Part shown: in pieces, positions 1 to 8,635 of the stretch | Position numbering within the stretch: the stretch's first letter is position 1 | How the letters are laid out: each line of letters starts with the position of its first letter | Assembly: GCA_963702305.1 (NCBI GenBank) | Contig: CAVPBX010000020.1 | Coordinates: forward strand, 146,800-210,799 | Source: PALSA-693 sp963702305 | Lineage (GTDB): Bacteria; Actinomycetota; Acidimicrobiia; Acidimicrobiales; Palsa-688 | Length of the DNA: 64,000 nt | Reading direction: 5' to 3' | The notes under the pieces: generated by a model | Told to the model about the DNA's origin: nothing | The model's database searches: none | The model's input: the letters and a program-made list of their open reading frames with translations, nothing else | Position numbers and translations under genes: made by a program

Positions 1-1215
<1,215 letters not shown>

Positions 1216-1506
1216 CTACTTCACCTTCGCCAGCACGTCGCGACCGGTGAGGATGAGGAGATCCTCACCGTCGATGGTGATCTCGGTCCCGCCGTACTTG
1301 GAGTAGACGACCTTGTCGCCCACCTTGATGTCGAGCGGGATCAGCTCGCCGGTGTTATCGGCGCGCCGGCCGGGGCCGACGGCCAGGACCTCGCCCTGCT
1401 GGGGCTTCTCTTTGGCGGTGTCGGGGATGACCAGACCGGATGCGGTCTTCTCCTCGGCCTCGCTGGGACGGACGACGATGCGATCGTCGAGCGGCTGCAG
1501 ACTCAT
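1216..1506 (-). CDS. groS: Co-chaperonin GroES
   Basis: The 96-residue lid of the GroEL cage, usual length for the family. It starts MSLQPLDDRIVVRPSEAEEK and carries the mobile-loop region TASGLVIPDTAKEKPQQGEV that binds GroEL. The ATG at 1504-1506 is preceded by a GGAGG ribosome binding site at 1516-1520. It is the first gene of a groES-groEL operon. Transcription is likely repressed by HrcA, because a perfect CIRCE element lies between the -10 box and the start codon. Confidence 0.98.
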   Translation of the reverse strand: MSLQPLDDRIVVRPSEAEEKTASGLVIPDTAKEKPQQGEVLAVGPGRRADNTGELIPLDIKVGDKVVYSKYGGTEITIDGEDLLILTGRDVLAKVK

Positions 1507-1528
1507 GTTGGTGCGCCTCCATTGGCAG

Positions 1529-1555
1529 TTAGCACTCTCACCTGACGAGTGCTAA
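1529..1555 (-). promoter_or_regulatory. CIRCE operator (HrcA binding site) of groES-groEL
   Basis: Perfect inverted repeat TTAGCACTC-N9-GAGTGCTAA, identical to the CIRCE consensus, 23 bases upstream of the groES start. It begins at the last base of the -10 box and covers the predicted transcription start, so HrcA bound here would block initiation. hrcA itself is not in the window. Confidence 0.96.
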
Positions 1556-1583
1556 CGATAGCGATCTCTCGGCGTTAGTTCAA
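1555..1583 (-). promoter_or_regulatory. Vegetative promoter of groES-groEL
   Basis: On the minus strand TTGAAC (1578-1583), a 17-base spacer, then TATCGT (1555-1560). This is a good sigma-70-type promoter whose -10 box abuts the CIRCE element. Its -35 box overlaps the stop codon of the upstream VOC gene. A start site near 1548 would leave a leader of about 40 bases. Confidence 0.8.
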
Positions 1584-1930
1584 CCGGATGTCGCGGGACC
1601 GGCACAGATACAGAATTCGTTGCCCTCCGGATCGGCCATGACCTGCCAGAACGCGCACTCGTCGCCGCCCTCCACCCGCCCGCCGATCCGGGTCGCGCCG
1701 AGGGCCTCGACCCGGGCCACCTCGGCCTCCTGGTCGGCCACGTACAGGTCGAGGTGCAAGCGGTTCTTGCCCGCCTTGGCCTCGGGCACCCGCTGGAAGA
1801 CCAGCTCGGGCGCACCGGCGATGGTGCAGTACGGCTGGCCGGAACCGCGGACCTCGCCCCCGACCACCCGGGCCCAAAACGCCGCCAGCGCCACCGGGTC
1901 CGCACAGTCGACGCACACCTCGATCCGCAC
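1580..1930 (-). CDS. VOC-family protein (glyoxalase/bleomycin-resistance fold)
   Basis: Small 116-residue protein of the vicinal-oxygen-chelate superfamily. Features are the N-terminal MRIEVCVDCADPVALAAFW, the central LHLDLYVADQEAEVARVEAL and the C-terminal VMADPEGNEFCI, which is typical of the PF18029-like glyoxalase group often found in Actinobacteria. The GTG start at 1930 was chosen because it follows the tsaD stop by one base and has GGAGGGG just upstream, inside the end of tsaD. The substrate cannot be told: members include enzymes, binding proteins and antidotes. It is co-transcribed with the tsa genes, and its stop codon overlaps the groES -35 box. Confidence 0.85.
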   Translation of the reverse strand: MRIEVCVDCADPVALAAFWARVVGGEVRGSGQPYCTIAGAPELVFQRVPEAKAGKNRLHLDLYVADQEAEVARVEALGATRIGGRVEGGDECAFWQVMADPEGNEFCICAGPATSG

Positions 1931-1931
1931 G

Positions 1932-2930
1932 TCACCCCTCCAGGGGCAGGCGCAGGTTCGGATTGGCGCCCGCATCGAGCGGGGTCGGCCCGTCCAGCCG
2001 CAGCCGGTACCAGGCGGTGGCCCCCACCATGGCGGCGTTGTCGGTGCACATGGCCCGGCTGGGCACCAGGGCCACTCGCCCCGCCGCCTGAGCGGCGTTG
2101 ACGACCCGCTCCCGCAGGGCCGAGTTGGCGGCTACCCCGCCACCGATGCACACCGACCGGGCTCCGGTCTCGGCCGCGGCCCGCATCGTCTTTTCCACCA
2201 GTACGTCGACGACCGCCTCCTGGAAGGACGCCGCCACGTCCGCCGTGGCCGCCTCCGGGTGTTTGCGGACGTGGGTGATCACCGCCGTCTTCAAACCACT
2301 GAAGGAAAAAGAGTATCCGTCGTGGCGCAGACCCCTCGGGAATGCGATCGCCTCCGGGTCGCCGGCCGCCGCTTCCCGCTCGATGGCCGGTCCCCCCGGG
2401 TACCCGAGACCCAGGAACCGCGCCACCTTGTCAAAGGCCTCGCCCGCGGCGTCGTCGATGGTCTGCCCCAGCAGGCGGTAACGGCCGGGCGCCCGCATGT
2501 GGATCAGCATGGTGTGGCCGCCCGACACCAGCAGCACCACCGCCGGCAGGGCGATGTCCGGCTCCTCGAGGAACGCCGCGTGCAGATGCCCCTCCAGGTG
2601 GTTGACCCCGACGAACGGCACCCCCCACGCCCACGAGTAGGCCTTCGCCGCGCTCACCCCGACGAGCAGCGAGCCGATCAGCCCGGGGCCGATGGTGGCG
2701 GCCACCGCGTCCAGATCGCCGGGGGTGGCGTCCGCCCGGTCCATGGCTTCGGCCACCACCGGGGTGAGCAGGTCGACGTGGGCCCGACCCGCCACCTCGG
2801 GCACCACGCCGCCGAAGCGGGCGTGCAGGTCCACCTGGCTGGACACCACCGAGCTCCTCACGACGCGGCCGTCCTCGACCACGGCCGCCGCGGTCTCGTC
2901 GCAGGACGTCTCGATGGCCAGGATCCTCAT
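1932..2930 (-). CDS. tsaD: tRNA N6-adenosine threonylcarbamoyltransferase TsaD
   Basis: Transfers the threonylcarbamoyl group to A37 of ANN-decoding tRNAs (t6A), acting with TsaB and TsaE. The 332-residue protein starts MRILAIETSCDETAAAVVED. It has the metal-binding HLEGHLHA near residue 110, the nucleotide-fold segments VLLVSGGHTML and GGGVAANSALRE, and full family length. The ATG at 2930 overlaps the end of rimI by four bases (ATGA), which shows translational coupling. Its partners tsaB and tsaE lie immediately upstream in the same operon. Confidence 0.97.
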   Translation of the reverse strand: MRILAIETSCDETAAAVVEDGRVVRSSVVSSQVDLHARFGGVVPEVAGRAHVDLLTPVVAEAMDRADATPGDLDAVAATIGPGLIGSLLVGVSAAKAYSWAWGVPFVGVNHLEGHLHAAFLEEPDIALPAVVLLVSGGHTMLIHMRAPGRYRLLGQTIDDAAGEAFDKVARFLGLGYPGGPAIEREAAAGDPEAIAFPRGLRHDGYSFSFSGLKTAVITHVRKHPEAATADVAASFQEAVVDVLVEKTMRAAAETGARSVCIGGGVAANSALRERVVNAAQAAGRVALVPSRAMCTDNAAMVGATAWYRLRLDGPTPLDAGANPNLRLPLEG

Positions 2931-3517
2931 GGGCGGGACGGGGACAGGGTCTCGTCGATGGTGGTCCCCGTGATGCCCGCGGCGATGGTGGCCAGTCGTT
3001 CGGCGTACTCGGGCGTGTCGATGTTGTAGGCCCACATGATGAGCGCGTCCTCGTTGGTTTCGGCGTAGTAGTTCTTGCGGACGCCGGCGGTCTCGAAGCC
3101 GAAGCGCCGGTACATGGCCTGGGCCGCGGCGTTCGACACCCGGACCTCCAGGGTGAGATGGCGGGCCTCGTGCCGCAGGGCCGCGTGGGCCAGATTGAGC
3201 AGCAGGCGGCTCCCCACCTGATGGCGGTGCCAAGCCGGATCGACCGCGATCGTCGTGACGTGGGCCTCGTCGGCGCTGAACATCAGGCCCCCGTAGCCCA
3301 CCACCACGCCGTCGACGCGGGCCGCCACGTAGTGCCGGGTGTTCCGCAGGTTGAGCTCGCTCATGAACAACGGCAACGACCACGGCCGCGGGTACACCTG
3401 GGCCTCGATTCGCAGCACCGAGCGGAGGTGCCGGCGGCGCAACGGCACCAAGTGCACGGTCAGGGCCTCCGGACCTTCTGGCCGGGGCGGCGCCTCCGGG
3501 CGGGTCACCTCACCCAT
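2927..3517 (-). CDS. rimI: Ribosomal-protein-alanine N-acetyltransferase RimI (GNAT family)
   Basis: GNAT acetyltransferase, 196 residues. The acetyl-CoA loop is WHRHQVGSRLLLNLAHAA, and the C-terminal beta-alpha pair is LEVRVSNAAAQAMYRRFGFE followed by GVRKNYYAETNEDALIM, which is characteristic of RimI. It probably acetylates the N-terminus of S18. Its position between tsaB and tsaD is a conserved bacterial order. The ATG at 3517 was chosen over an upstream ATG because it lies inside the last codons of tsaB, giving the overlap seen through this operon. About 30 residues precede the core GNAT fold. Confidence 0.93.
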   Translation of the reverse strand: MGEVTRPEAPPRPEGPEALTVHLVPLRRRHLRSVLRIEAQVYPRPWSLPLFMSELNLRNTRHYVAARVDGVVVGYGGLMFSADEAHVTTIAVDPAWHRHQVGSRLLLNLAHAALRHEARHLTLEVRVSNAAAQAMYRRFGFETAGVRKNYYAETNEDALIMWAYNIDTPEYAERLATIAAGITGTTIDETLSPSRP

Positions 3518-4227
3518 GACGGGCCACCACGTCGCTGCGCTCGGCCCAGCCGATGCGGACATCGGCGCCCCGCAGATACTTCGGGGTGATCTCGGCGAGG
3601 GGGACCGACGGACGGTTCCCGGCCAGCTCGACCAGGACAGCGGCGCTGGGGTGGTCGTCGGCGGGACCGGCGAGCTCCACGTGGGGCAGGCTGGTAAAGA
3701 CCTCGGCGTAGCGGCGGGCCCCGTCGCCGACGGCCAGCACGGGGGGCGCGGGGCAGCGCGGTGGCGCGGGCGAGGGCCGTCACCAGCACTTCCGGTGCGC
3801 TCACGGTGGCCTCGGTCAAGGCCTCCATCCCATGCCGGCTCGGCCGGTAGAGAGCCCAGAAGATCTCGCCTCGTTTGGCGTCGACCACGGCCGCGACCGT
3901 CCCGCCCTCGCGGCGGTGCGGGTGGGCGAGGATGTCGAGCGACGAGCAGCCCACGATGGGGATGTTGAGGGCGTCGGCCAGCGCCTTGGCCGTGGCCACC
4001 CCGACCCGCAGGCCGGTGAAGAGCCCCGGGCCGATGTCCACGGCGATGCGGTCGATCTGCCGGGTGCCGATGCCCGCCAAGCCGGTCACCGTCTCGATGG
4101 CGGGCGCCAGCAGCTCGGCGTGCCGGCGTCCCTGCCGGACCTGCAGGGACGCCAGGGGCCCGTCGGGCCCGGCCAGGGCGACGCTCACCTGCGAGGTGGC
4201 GGTGGCGATTCCGAGCAGGATGGTCAT
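3510..4227 (-). CDS. tsaB: TsaB, t6A biosynthesis protein (frameshifted in this sequence)
   Basis: Scaffold and partner of TsaD. The N-terminal half (MTILLGIATATSQVSVALAG, then DIGPGLFTGLRVGVATAKAL) and the C-terminal third (LAVGDGARRYAEVF to the stop) are in different frames. One extra G on the plus strand in 3741-3746, or in the adjacent G run after GCGC at 3747-3754, explains this; removing it gives a normal 238-residue TsaB. The ATG at 4227 overlaps the tsaE stop (ATGA), and the 3' end overlaps rimI. TsaB is essential in most bacteria and both halves are well conserved, so a sequencing error is more likely than real loss. Confidence 0.9.
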
Positions 4228-4727
4228 CGCCGTCCGGCCCCGTCCTGGGCCAGGCTGGCGGACAGGTCGTCCCACCGGGCTAGCCAACGCGACCCTTCCG
4301 GGGCGAGGGTGAGCCGGCGCTCGCCTTCGATGTCGGTGAGGTCCAGGCGCACGTGGAGTCGTTCGGCCCCGAGGGCCGGACCGGCCCGCTCGCCCCACTC
4401 GATGACGGCCACCGCGCCGTCGTCGATCATCTCCGGGAGGCCGAGGGCCACGATCTCCGCCAGGTCGTCGAGCCGGTACACGTCGGCGTGGATGAGCTCG
4501 ATCCCGAACGCGGTCGGGTAGCTGCGCACCAGGGCGAAGGTCGGGCTGGTCACGCCCTCCTCGACCCCCATGGCCCGGGCCAGACCCTGGGTGAAGGTGG
4601 TCTTGCCGGCGCCGAGATCACCGTCGAGGAAGAGCACGTCGCCCGGAAGCAGGATCCGGGCGATGGCGGCCGCCACCGCCTGGGTGGCGGCGGGGTCGTC
4701 GCAGAAGATCTCCAGCGCCGACGTCAC
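4224..4727 (-). CDS. tsaE: TsaE, ATPase of t6A tRNA modification
   Basis: P-loop ATPase of 167 residues that drives turnover of the TsaBD complex. Visible motifs are Walker A GDLGAGKTTFTQGLA near residue 40, SPTFALV (switch region), HADVYRLDD, and EWGER near the C-terminal third, all diagnostic for the family. The GTG start at 4727 overlaps the stop of the uracil-DNA glycosylase gene. It is the first of the tsaE-tsaB-rimI-tsaD set, with four-base overlaps at every junction. Confidence 0.95.
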   Translation of the reverse strand: MTSALEIFCDDPAATQAVAAAIARILLPGDVLFLDGDLGAGKTTFTQGLARAMGVEEGVTSPTFALVRSYPTAFGIELIHADVYRLDDLAEIVALGLPEMIDDGAVAVIEWGERAGPALGAERLHVRLDLTDIEGERRLTLAPEGSRWLARWDDLSASLAQDGAGRR

Positions 4728-5320
4728 CGGCCGGCCGCCGGGCTCGCCGGCGCGGCGCGCGCCGCATCCAGGGCGGCGCGGGCCCGCACGAAGTCGGCCC
4801 GCATCTTGGCCAGGACCTCGCCGCCACCCCGCAGCGCGGCGGCGGGGTGATAGGTCGGCAGGAGGACCGCCCCGTCCGGCCCGAACGGGTAGGACCGCCC
4901 GCGCAGCCGGGTGATGCCCTCGCCGGTGTCGAGCAGGAGGCGGGTGGAGAAGTTGCCGAGGGTGACGACGACCTTGGGGGCGATCAGGGCCACCTGTTGA
5001 TCGAGGAAAGGACGGCACGCCTCGATCTCCTCCGGCAATGGGTCCCGGTTGCCGGGCGGCCGGCATTTGACGACATTGGCGATGTACACCTGCTCGCGGC
5101 GGAGACCGGCCTCCTCGGCGAGCAGGCGGTCCAGGAGCTGGCCGGAGCGGCCCACGAACGGGCGGCCCTGGAGGTCCTCGTCGCGGCCCGGTCCTTCGCC
5201 GACCACCATGAGGTCGGCGTCCGGGTCGCCTTCCCCGAACACCACCGTCGTGCGGCCGGCGGCGAGGGGGCAGCGGGTGCACTCCAAGGCGATCCGTTGG
5301 ACATCGGCGAGCCCTGGCAC
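4724..5320 (-). CDS. Family 4 uracil-DNA glycosylase (4Fe-4S)
   Basis: Removes uracil from DNA in base excision repair. Motif 1 is GEGPGRDED and motif 2 is YHPAAAL. Four cysteines in the pattern CTRC near the N-terminus and C-x15-C in VVKCRPPGNRDPLPEEIEAC fit the iron-sulfur cluster of family 4 enzymes. The GTG at 5320 gives 198 residues starting MPGLADVQRIALE, matching the usual start just before the first cysteine pair. Upstream in-frame starts are possible but lie in low-complexity sequence. It heads the tsaE operon. Confidence 0.9.
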   Translation of the reverse strand: MPGLADVQRIALECTRCPLAAGRTTVVFGEGDPDADLMVVGEGPGRDEDLQGRPFVGRSGQLLDRLLAEEAGLRREQVYIANVVKCRPPGNRDPLPEEIEACRPFLDQQVALIAPKVVVTLGNFSTRLLLDTGEGITRLRGRSYPFGPDGAVLLPTYHPAAALRGGGEVLAKMRADFVRARAALDAARAAPASPAAGR

Positions 5321-5432
5321 GGCGACCCATCGTACCGGCCGGACCGCCTTCCACCGACCGGGAGGCGGCGGGTTGCTACCGTCATGGCGGCGATCACTGC
5401 GACGCTGTTTCGCTGACGAAGGGGGTGAGGCC

Positions 5433-6309
5433 GTGAGCACGACTCCGCCGCAGGAGCCCTGGGGGGAACACCCGGCCGAGGACTCGCCGCCCGACGGCAC
5501 CCCCGGACCGCCGCCCGACCACCCGGCACCGCCCCCGCCCGGCACCTACCAACCCCCGCCCGGCTACCAAACGCCGCCGGCGCCAACCAACTACCCACCG
5601 CCGCCAACCGACTACCCACCGCCGCCGCCGGCAACTACCCGCCGCCGCCGCCAGGCAACTACCCGCCGCCGCCGCCGGCAACTACCCACCGCCGCCGCCG
5701 GGCAACTACCCACCGCCGCCGCCGGGCAACTACCCACCGCCGCCGCCGACACCGGGCGGCTACCCGCCCCCACCCGGCTCCTGGCAGCAACCCAGCGGTT
5801 ACCCGCCGCCGCCACCCGCCGGCGGCTACCCGCCGCCACCCGGCTCCTGGCAGCAGCCCCAGCAGCCGGGCGGGGGGTGGTCCGGCGGCAGCAGCCAACC
5901 AGCCGGGTACCTGGCCGGTTGGTGGCGGCGGGTCGGCGCCTCCCTCGTCGACGGCCTGCTGATCGGCGTCGTCAGCGCGGTCGTGCTGACCGCCGCCGGA
6001 GTGTCGCCCGTGGCCCGCACCTTCATCGAGGTGCTGGTCCAGGTCGCCTACCAGACCTTCATGCTCGGCGGCAACGGAGGGCGCACCGTCGGCAACTTGG
6101 CCGCCAGCACCCGAGTCGTCGATGCCGGCACCGGCGCCCCGCCGGGCTACGACAAGGCCGTGATCCGGGTGCTGGTCGGGGCGGTGCTCCCGTTCACCAT
6201 CATCGGCGGGATCCTGGACGTCCTCTGGCCCCTGTGGGATCCGCAGAACCAGACGCTCCACGACAAGGCCGCCGGCACCGTGGTCCTGCGCACCGACATG
6301 CTCGGCTAG
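5433..6309 (+). CDS. RDD-family membrane protein with N-terminal proline repeats (two frameshifts in the repeats)
   Basis: The GTG start at 5433 follows a purine-rich AAGGGGGTGAGG and opens MSTTPPQEPWGEHPAEDSPP. About 120 residues of Pro/Gly/Tyr/Asn repeats (PPPPPGNY) lead into an RDD domain: AGYLAGWWRRVGASLVDGLL, two to three hydrophobic segments and LWPLWDPQNQTLHDKAAGTV. The reading frame changes twice, near 5630 and near 5678. At both places GGC of the repeat reads GC, so one G is missing each time. With both restored the product is 292 residues. The function of RDD proteins is mostly unknown; some act in ion transport. The gene is divergent from the uracil-DNA glycosylase gene. Confidence 0.8.
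5570..5760 (+). repeat. Tandem 24-27 bp coding repeats encoding PPPPPGNY
   Basis: About six degenerate copies of a unit encoding Tyr-Pro(4-5)-Gly-Asn, made of CCG codons. The copies differ by single bases, and two lack one G relative to their neighbours. The low complexity makes this tract prone to slippage and to assembly error. Confidence 0.85.
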
Positions 6310-6324
6310 CGACCCGGCGCTCCC

Positions 6325-7224
6325 TTAGCGCGGCGGTGGAACGGCGTCGGCGACCGCCTGCTCGACCACCCATGCGGCCAGGGCGCGGACCGTCTCCAAC
6401 GGCGCGTCGACCTCGCCGGTCGCGGCCGCGACCAGGGCGTCACCGTCAGCACCCGTGTGCACCGGGTCCAGGGCCCGGGCCAGCCCGTCGTGGCCGGCCT
6501 CCGCGGCGCGCCGGCAGCCCCGCTTGTCCAGGGTGGCGTTCGTCACCACCATCCCGATGGTGGTGGCCTGCAACTCCTCCGCGGCTTGGGGGGCGGGTTG
6601 GGGGGACCCGAGCACCGCCGGCACGATCGGGACGCGGGGCTCCGACAAGGGTGGGCCGCCGGGTCGAGGCTCACCGATGGCGTTGACCGCCAGCAGGGCC
6701 GCCACTACCAGATCCCCGTGGCGAACCACGGACGAACCGAGGCCGCCGGGGCGCACCCCCTCAGGCCCCCGCCACTTGCCCACGGTGGCGCCCGTCCCGG
6801 CCCCGACCAATCCGGTCCCGACCGCATCGGCGCCGGCGGCCGCCCCGACGCATGCCGCGTACCCCTCGCTGGCGCCGGGGCGCACGGCCGGGTCGCCGAC
6901 GCCCAGGTCGTACAAGACCATCCCCACCACGATGGGGACTGGGCCCGCGGCGGTCGGGAACCCGATCCCCCGCTCCTCGCACCAGCGCACCACCCCGTCG
7001 CACGCGGCCAGGCCGAACGCCGATCCGCCGGTGAGCACGACGGCGTTCACCCGATCCACCGTGCGGCCCGGATCCAGGAGGGCCCACTCCCGCGTGCCGG
7101 GCGCCCCGCCTCGCACCTCGCCGGACGCCACCGCTCCCGCCGGCAGGATCACCACCGTGCAGCCGGTCCGGGCCTCCACATGGGTCCAGTGGCCGACCCG
7201 GACGCCGGCGATCTCGGTGATCAC
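6325..7224 (-). CDS. P1-family peptidase (DmpA / beta-aminopeptidase, MEROPS S58)
   Basis: Ntn-fold aminopeptidase of 299 residues that self-cleaves to expose its nucleophile. The start region MITEIAGVRVGHWTH, the VLTGGSAFGLAACDGV segment and the C-terminal-half motif ATTIGMVVTNATLDKRG are family hallmarks. The nucleophile is expected at the second Thr of ATTIG, by analogy with Ser250 of DmpA. The GTG at 7224 was chosen because the homologous part begins there; the open frame continues upstream through a non-coding hairpin region. It is convergent with the RDD gene, with only 15 bases between the stops. The substrate (D-amino-acid amides or beta-peptides) is not predictable. Confidence 0.88.
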   Translation of the reverse strand: MITEIAGVRVGHWTHVEARTGCTVVILPAGAVASGEVRGGAPGTREWALLDPGRTVDRVNAVVLTGGSAFGLAACDGVVRWCEERGIGFPTAAGPVPIVVGMVLYDLGVGDPAVRPGASEGYAACVGAAAGADAVGTGLVGAGTGATVGKWRGPEGVRPGGLGSSVVRHGDLVVAALLAVNAIGEPRPGGPPLSEPRVPIVPAVLGSPQPAPQAAEELQATTIGMVVTNATLDKRGCRRAAEAGHDGLARALDPVHTGADGDALVAAATGEVDAPLETVRALAAWVVEQAVADAVPPPR

Positions 7225-7284
7225 GGCGACCGCCGGCGGACTGCCGCCGCCGGCCCGATCGCAGCGTCCGAACTCTTCAGTGCA

Positions 7285-7342
7285 TCTGCAGTCTTCGGGA
7301 CATCTGCGACACAGGTTGTCGCGCCTGCTCCGAAGACGCAGA
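7285..7342 (-). other. Compound stem-loop between two minus-strand genes
   Basis: Outer arms TCTGC-A-GTCTTCGG (7285-7298) and CCGAAGACGCAGA (7330-7342) pair over 13 bp with one bulged A. Inside, GCGACA (7306-7311) pairs with TGTCGC (7317-7322) around a CAGGT loop, leaving two symmetrical 7-base internal loops. The tract is visibly less GC-rich than its flanks and lies in the 201-base gap between the alpha/beta hydrolase and the P1 peptidase. It could be a terminator of the former, a leader of the latter, or an RNA element. Confidence 0.6.
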
Positions 7343-7425
7343 ATTCTCCAAAGACTGTTGTGCACCGAGTGGTCGCAGCCGCGCTGTCGGTGCCCGTCGT
7401 CGCCACGACGTCGGATGTGGGCCGC

Positions 7426-8630
7426 TCACCCACCGCCGCCCGCCCCACCAGCCGAGCGACGGCCGTCCGCCGGCGCTTGCGACGATGCCGGCACCTGCGA
7501 CGGCGCCGGCGCCGGCGCTGGCCCGGCCCCCGCCACCCCCGCCCCCACCCCCACCCCGGCCAGCCTCGCCAGCAGCCGGTCCACCTCCTGCCGGCGCTCG
7601 AGCATCACCATGTGACCGCAGCCGGCGAGGACCTCGAGCGAGGCCCCGGGGATGGCTGCCGCCATGGCCTCGGCGTGCCGGACGGGGGTCATCAGGTCGT
7701 GGTCGCCGACGACCACGGTGGTGGGCAGGCGGATCGAGCCCAGTACGGCATCCTCGTCGAAACGCAGGATCTCCAGCAGCAACGCCGCCGACACCCGGGC
7801 CGCCACCTCCGACGTCAACGACCCGGTAAAGGACACCTCCCCCGGCGAGGCCTCGCCCCCGAAGGTGATGCGGGCCAGCAGGAAGGCCAGGTCGTTGGCG
7901 GGGAGGGTGGGGCCGGGCAGCCGGGACGTCAGGGCCGCGCTGCGCATCAACAACGGACGGGCCGCGGCCACCAGGTTCCGCGCCAGCGGGACCCCCCGGC
8001 GCCGCACCGGGCTGGCCGAGGTGGCCGCCAGCATCAGGGCCGCGACCCGCCCGCCGCCCGCCGCCAGGGCCGGGTCCCGGGCCAGCATCCGCAACGCCAC
8101 CATCCCGCCCATCGAGTGTCCGGCGAGCACCAGGCCCTCCAGGCCGAGGGCGACGCTGACCTCCTCCACGTCGGCAGCCAGGCGATCGATGGTGTACCCC
8201 TCGGTGCCGGCCTGGGACCGGCCGTGGCCCCGAAAGTCCAGGGCTGCCACCCGGTGGCCGGCGGCGGCCAGGTCGCGCAGCTGGTAGTGCCAGACCGCCG
8301 ACGACAAGGTGATCCCGTGCAGCAGCAGCAGCGGGCGACCGCCACCCATCCCCCCCGACCCCGCCGCACCCGACCCCGACCCCCCGACCCCGCCACGCCC
8401 GCCGCCGGCCCGTGTTCGACCACGTACACCGAGCCGCCGTCCGACATGGCGATCTGGTGTTCCCGGGCGCCGGCCGGCGCCGCCAACTCCGCCAGCGACG
8501 CCCGCTCCGGGCCCTTCTGCAGGCGACGGGCGATCGCGTGCTGGACGGCCACCCCGCCGGCGAGACCGCCGGCGAGTCCGGCCCCGGCGAGGCCCGCCCG
8601 CTTCAACCCCCGCTTGGACGCCGGCGCCAC
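7426..8630 (-). CDS. Alpha/beta-hydrolase (one frameshift near the N-terminal third)
   Basis: The N-terminal part from the GTG at 8630 (MAPASKRGLKRAGLAGAGLA, a hydrophobic anchor-like segment, then MSDGGSVYVVEHG) is in one frame. The hydrolase core (PLLLLHGITLSSAVWHYQL, nucleophile GHSMGG, acid VVGDHDLMTP, histidine GCGHMVMLE) is in another. The frame changes inside the C-rich tract 8350-8410, and one missing base restores a product of about 401 residues. The C-terminus is a Pro/Ala/Gly-rich tail. It lies 5 bases after alr. In many actinobacteria a similar hydrolase follows alr near tsaE. The substrate is unknown. Confidence 0.85.
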
Positions 8631-8635
8631 CGCGG

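Noticed and set aside
3730..3760. Programmed ribosomal frameshift in tsaB
   Set aside because: No stimulating structure or conserved slippery heptamer is evident, TsaB is not known to use one, and similar breaks occur in unrelated genes of this window.
5570..5760. Short regular repeats as a possible CRISPR array
   Set aside because: Units are contiguous, degenerate and in a coding frame (Pro/Gly/Asn/Tyr); there are no unique spacers and no cas genes.
7221..7448. 75-codon minus-strand frame covering the compound hairpin
   Set aside because: No homology, no ribosome binding site, and it would run out of frame into the P1 peptidase start; the hairpin explains the sequence better.
8341..8415. 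C-rich low-complexity tract in the alpha/beta hydrolase as an inserted element
   Set aside because: It has no terminal repeats or target duplication; it is a simple Gly/Ser-coding linker with an indel.
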